A stretch of 64,000 bases of DNA, taken from HRBIN30 sp964534275. GTDB lineage: Bacteria; Desulfobacterota; Binatia; HRBIN30. The stretch covers positions 62,001 to 126,000 of the forward strand of contig CAZHQG010000006.1 in assembly GCA_964534275.1 (NCBI GenBank). The letters run 5' to 3'. The notes under the pieces were generated by a model. That model was given only the letters and a program-made list of their open reading frames with translations. It was not told the DNA's origin and made no database searches. Of the stretch, positions 62,839 through 64,000 are shown in pieces (position 1 is the stretch's first letter; each line of letters starts with the position of its first letter). A program made the position numbers and the translations under genes.

Positions 62839-63765
62839 ATGGAGAGCCAAGCGAACGAAGTCGAGCTGAGGGCGCTTTTCGGAGGCCGCTTGCGGCAAAA
62901 CGAACCGCTCGCGCGGCACACTTCGTTCCGCATCGGAGGGCCGGCCGATTACTGGGTCGAGGTCGAGAGCCCGGATGAAATTCGGTGTGTGCAGGAATGG
63001 GCGCGCGACCAGGGCATTCCCCTCTACATCCTCGGGGGCGGAACCAACGTGTTAGTCAGCGACCTTGGGGTGCGCGGGTGCGTGCTGCGCCTCGGGCGCA
63101 GCTTCGCATTCCTCGAGTGGAAGCCAAATGGTGGGTGCACGCACGTGCGCGCTGGGGCCGCTCTGCCACTAAAAAAATTGGTTCGTGAGGCTGTGGACCG
63201 TAACCTCACCGGCCTGGAGTTCGCCGAAGGGATTCCGGGCACGGTGGGCGGCGGGTTGCTGATGAACGCAGGCGCCTTTGGCGGAGAACTTGCCGACGTG
63301 CTGGTTGCGGTCGAGGTTGTGAGCCCGGCAGGGGCGTTCGAGCGGCTTCCTCGCGAGCAGCTCCGGTTTGGTTACCGGTACTTCGATTTGCCTTGTGGAA
63401 CGGTCGTGACTTCTGCCGAGTTTGTGCTGCTGCCCGGTTCCCCTGCGGCGATCCGTGCTCGCTGTGAAGAAGCCAAGGCGAAACGAGAGCGCCACCAGCC
63501 GCGCGGTTTTCCCAACGCGGGTTCGATTTTTAAAAACCCACCTGGCCAGTTCGCTGGGCGACTGTTGGAAGCCGCAGGGCTCAAGGGGTACCGTGTTGGC
63601 GGTGCGATGTTCTCGACGCAGCACGCCAACTTTATCGTGAACCTTGGGGGTGCGAGAGCTGCGGATGTCCGCGCGCTGATGCTGGAAGCGCAGCGGCGTG
63701 TACGGGAACAGTTCGGCGTGGAGCTCGAGCCAGAGGTGCGATTGGTCGGGGAGTGGCGGGAATGA
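62839..63765 (+). CDS. murB: MurB, UDP-N-acetylenolpyruvoylglucosamine reductase
   Basis: 308 residues, FAD-dependent. Signatures: RHTSFRIGGPADYWVEVESP, LGGGTNVLVSDLGVRGCVLR, EFAEGIPGTVGGGLLMNAGA and the C-terminal FPNAGSIFKNPPGQFAGRL and VGGAMFSTQHANFIVN. The GSIFKNP signature with Ser marks type II-like catalytic residues. The last four bases overlap ftsQ. Confidence 0.96.
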   Translation: MESQANEVELRALFGGRLRQNEPLARHTSFRIGGPADYWVEVESPDEIRCVQEWARDQGIPLYILGGGTNVLVSDLGVRGCVLRLGRSFAFLEWKPNGGCTHVRAGAALPLKKLVREAVDRNLTGLEFAEGIPGTVGGGLLMNAGAFGGELADVLVAVEVVSPAGAFERLPREQLRFGYRYFDLPCGTVVTSAEFVLLPGSPAAIRARCEEAKAKRERHQPRGFPNAGSIFKNPPGQFAGRLLEAAGLKGYRVGGAMFSTQHANFIVNLGGARAADVRALMLEAQRRVREQFGVELEPEVRLVGEWRE

Positions 63766-64000
63766 GAAATTGGCCGATGGCGCGCAGTGGGTCTCGCAGC
63801 GTTTCGCGGAGCTGGTCTCTAGCTCGCCGCGGCTTGGCTCTAGTTGCAGGTGCAATGGTACTTGCTCTTGCGGTTCGCTGGGGCCCGGAGCTGGCGCGAG
63901 GCGTGCGCACGCACCCGTACTTTCGCGTGGACTCCCTGGAACTCGAAGGAAACCGCCGGGTGTCGCGGGCGGAACTCGTGGCGTGGATCCAGTGGAAAGA
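63762..64000 (+). CDS. ftsQ: FtsQ divisome protein, truncated by the window end
   Basis: The first 79 residues only. A basic cytoplasmic start (MRNWPMARSGSRSVSRSWSL), one membrane span (GLALVAGAMVLALAVRW) and the beginning of a POTRA domain (FRVDSLELEGNRRVSRAELV). This topology and the place after murB identify FtsQ/DivIB. ATG at 63762 overlaps the murB stop. Note that ddlB, often between murB and ftsQ, is absent. Confidence 0.9.
   Translation, partial: MRNWPMARSGSRSVSRSWSLARRGLALVAGAMVLALAVRWGPELARGVRTHPYFRVDSLELEGNRRVSRAELVAWIQWK

Noticed and set aside
1..64000. CRISPR array, prophage or insertion sequence
   Set aside because: No regularly spaced repeats, integrase, transposase or phage structural genes were found on either strand.

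Overview
The window is 64 kb of a high-GC bacterial chromosome, taken from a draft assembly (one 38-base run of N interrupts murF). The cell envelope is clearly Gram-negative: two DUF1302 outer-membrane proteins, an OpgG-type periplasmic glucan protein, lipoproteins and a full peptidoglycan cluster. A clade II nos operon, an aldehyde:ferredoxin oxidoreductase and the DUF1302/DUF1329/RND set suggest a free-living, environmental, deltaproteobacterial-like lineage. Candidatus Binatota is one possibility, but I cannot fix the phylum from this sequence. No transposase, phage gene or CRISPR array was seen.

Layout. 0-0.8 kb: larB. 1.4-8.2 kb: nitrous oxide respiration (c-type cytochrome lipoprotein, nosZ, a membrane protein, nosL, nosD, nosF, nosY). 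8.3-12 kb: a VOC protein, a secreted beta-helix/PKD protein and a PaaI-type thioesterase, all on the minus strand. 12.3-15.1 kb: opgG and a YihY/BrkB membrane protein. 15.3-17.7 kb: a tungsten-type aldehyde oxidoreductase and two small proteins. 18.0-25.1 kb: a minus-strand operon DUF1302 - Ycf48-like - RND - DUF1329 ending in a strong terminator, followed by an unknown secreted protein and a second DUF1302 gene up to 28.3 kb. 28.5-39.7 kb: plus-strand housekeeping genes (comM, dprA, topA, trmFO, a CBS-ACT protein, glnE, ilvE). 39.7-44.8 kb: four tandem genes for related secreted proteins of unknown function. 44.9-47.5 kb: gshB, rsmE and prmA on the minus strand. 47.5-52.2 kb: a glycerophosphodiesterase, rpsU, cvpA, dnaG, a CAT-anticodon tRNA, a zinc-ribbon protein and RNase P RNA. 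52.6-64 kb: the division and cell wall cluster from mraZ to the start of ftsQ, with no rsmH or murE in it.

How the parts work together. The nos genes supply the reductase (NosZ), an electron-donating cytochrome and the copper-site maturation factors (NosL, NosD, NosF/NosY). The DUF1302 operon combines an outer-membrane barrel, a periplasmic protein, an inner-membrane RND pump and a beta-propeller, and looks like an envelope-spanning machine for a hydrophobic substrate (inference). The dcw genes carry lipid II synthesis and septal wall assembly, and three 10-bp direct repeats before mraZ look like a MraZ autoregulatory operator.

The most unusual region is 39.7-44.8 kb. Its four genes are two copies of an A-B gene pair. 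Each pair is preceded by the same promoter (TTGACA, 17 bp, TATAAG, then GCCGG), so the unit appears to have been duplicated together with its promoter. I recognise no family for these proteins.
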